Below are positions 6,653 to 7,190 of a stretch of 7,190 bases of DNA, one piece after another (the stretch's first letter is position 1; every line of letters starts with the position of its first letter). The notes below the pieces were generated by a model. The model was given only the letters and a program-made list of their open reading frames with translations, made no database searches and had not been told where the DNA came from. This DNA is from Thiomonas sp. (GTDB taxonomy: Bacteria; Pseudomonadota; Gammaproteobacteria; Burkholderiales; Burkholderiaceae_C): assembly GCA_027451915.1 (NCBI GenBank), contig DAIDHU010000297.1:1-7190 (forward strand). Direction: 5' to 3'. Both the position numbers and the translations under genes were made by a program.

Positions 6653-6672
6653 GGCCATGCCGTAGCATGGCC
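6653..6672. repeat. perfect 8-bp inverted repeat between ndh and pilU
   Basis: GGCCATGC (6653-6660) and GCATGGCC (6665-6672) are exact reverse complements around the loop CGTA. The hairpin lies 34 nt after the ndh stop and 47 nt before the pilU ATG. The next bases (CGAACACG) contain no T-run, so it is not a classic rho-independent terminator. It could be a terminator-like or mRNA-stabilising hairpin for ndh, or an operator in the pilU promoter region. Confidence 0.45.
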
Positions 6673-6719
6673 CGAACACGCCCCGCTGCGGCCCAGCCCG
6701 CGTCCACCCACGCCTCGCG

Positions 6720-7190
6720 ATGGAAAAGTCCCAAGCCACCGAATTCATTCACAGCTCCCTGGCGCTGATGGTCAAGCGCGGGGGCTCGGACCTGTTCATC
6801 TCCGCCGGCTTCCCGCCCGCCATCAAGGTGGACGGCAACGTGGAGAAGCTGTCGGTGCACCCGCTGACCCCCGAGCACACCCAGGCGCTGGCCGTGGCGG
6901 TGATGAACGACAAGCAGCGCCGGGACTTCGAGGCCAACAAGGCCGTCAATTTCGCCATCTCGCCCACCGGCATCGGGCGCTTCCGCGCCAACGCCTTCAC
7001 CCAGCGCGGCAGTGTCGCGCTGGTGGCGCGCAAGATCCCGCTGGAGATTCCCACCATCGACGGGCTGCAGCTGCCCGGGGTGCTCAAGGACCTGGCGATG
7101 ACCAAGCGCGGCCTGATCATCTTCGTCGGCGCCACCGGCAGCGGCAAGAGCACCTCGCTGGCCGGCATGGTCGACTGGCGCAACGAGAAC
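6720..7190 (+). CDS. pilU: type IV pilus twitching ATPase PilU (5' part, cut by window edge)
   Basis: The first 157 codons of a PilT/PilU-family retraction ATPase, a cytoplasmic hexamer that works at the base of the type IV pilus. The N-terminal PAS-like domain contains LALMVKRGGSDLFISAGFPP (14-33), KVDG (36-39), VMNDKQRRDFE (61-71), NFAISPTGIGRFRANAFTQR (77-96) and IPTIDGLQLP (110-119). The ATPase core begins with TKRGLIIFVGATGSGKSTSL (128-147), whose Walker A is GATGSGKST (137-145). The GGSDLFI block and the PTGIGRFRANAF region match PilU rather than PilT, which usually has GASDLH. Asp box, Walker B and His box lie past the right edge. The ATG has no clear Shine-Dalgarno but is the only start that gives the full conserved N-terminus. 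The preceding gene is ndh, not pilT, unlike the pilT-pilU order known in Pseudomonas. Confidence 0.93.
   Translation, partial: MEKSQATEFIHSSLALMVKRGGSDLFISAGFPPAIKVDGNVEKLSVHPLTPEHTQALAVAVMNDKQRRDFEANKAVNFAISPTGIGRFRANAFTQRGSVALVARKIPLEIPTIDGLQLPGVLKDLAMTKRGLIIFVGATGSGKSTSLAGMVDWRNEN

Overview
The window is GC-rich, densely coded bacterial DNA. PurT (formate-dependent purine synthesis), a CheV-type coupling protein, a PilU-type twitching ATPase, a type II NADH dehydrogenase and a FliA-like promoter together suggest a motile, type IV pilus-bearing Gammaproteobacterium or possibly a Betaproteobacterium. The genus cannot be named from this sequence alone. All genes look like ordinary chromosomal genes with similar GC-rich codon use. 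There is no IS element, CRISPR array, tRNA, rRNA or phage signature.

Layout. (1) Positions 24-1875, plus strand: an ABC importer ATPase of the PotA/UgpC/CysA type, followed 7 nt later by a GpdQ-like binuclear metallophosphodiesterase. The left edge probably holds the last codons of an upstream operon gene. Together these look like the distal end of an uptake operon for a phosphodiester or organophosphate, with import followed by hydrolysis. (2) Positions 1886-3754, minus strand: a two-gene chemotaxis operon, made of a soluble PAS-containing methyl-accepting protein and then a CheV (CheW plus receiver) 3 nt downstream. It converges tail-to-tail with the phosphodiesterase across only 10 nt. A well-matched sigma-28 (FliA) promoter lies upstream at 3800-3826. 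(3) Positions 3755-4000: a 246-nt divergent intergenic region holding that promoter and probably the purT promoter. (4) Positions 4001-6618, plus strand: purT, then a type II NADH:quinone oxidoreductase 68 nt downstream. (5) Position 6720 to the right edge, plus strand: the first 157 codons of pilU, preceded by a 101-nt gap containing a perfect 8-bp inverted repeat.

The most informative non-obvious element is the FliA-like promoter. It ties the cytoplasmic PAS receptor and its adjacent CheV to the late flagellar regulon and suggests a dedicated intracellular (redox, energy or ligand) sensing module. No clearly unprecedented system is visible. The most useful leads are this sensor module, the coupled importer-phosphodiesterase pair, and several dyad symmetries at gene boundaries.
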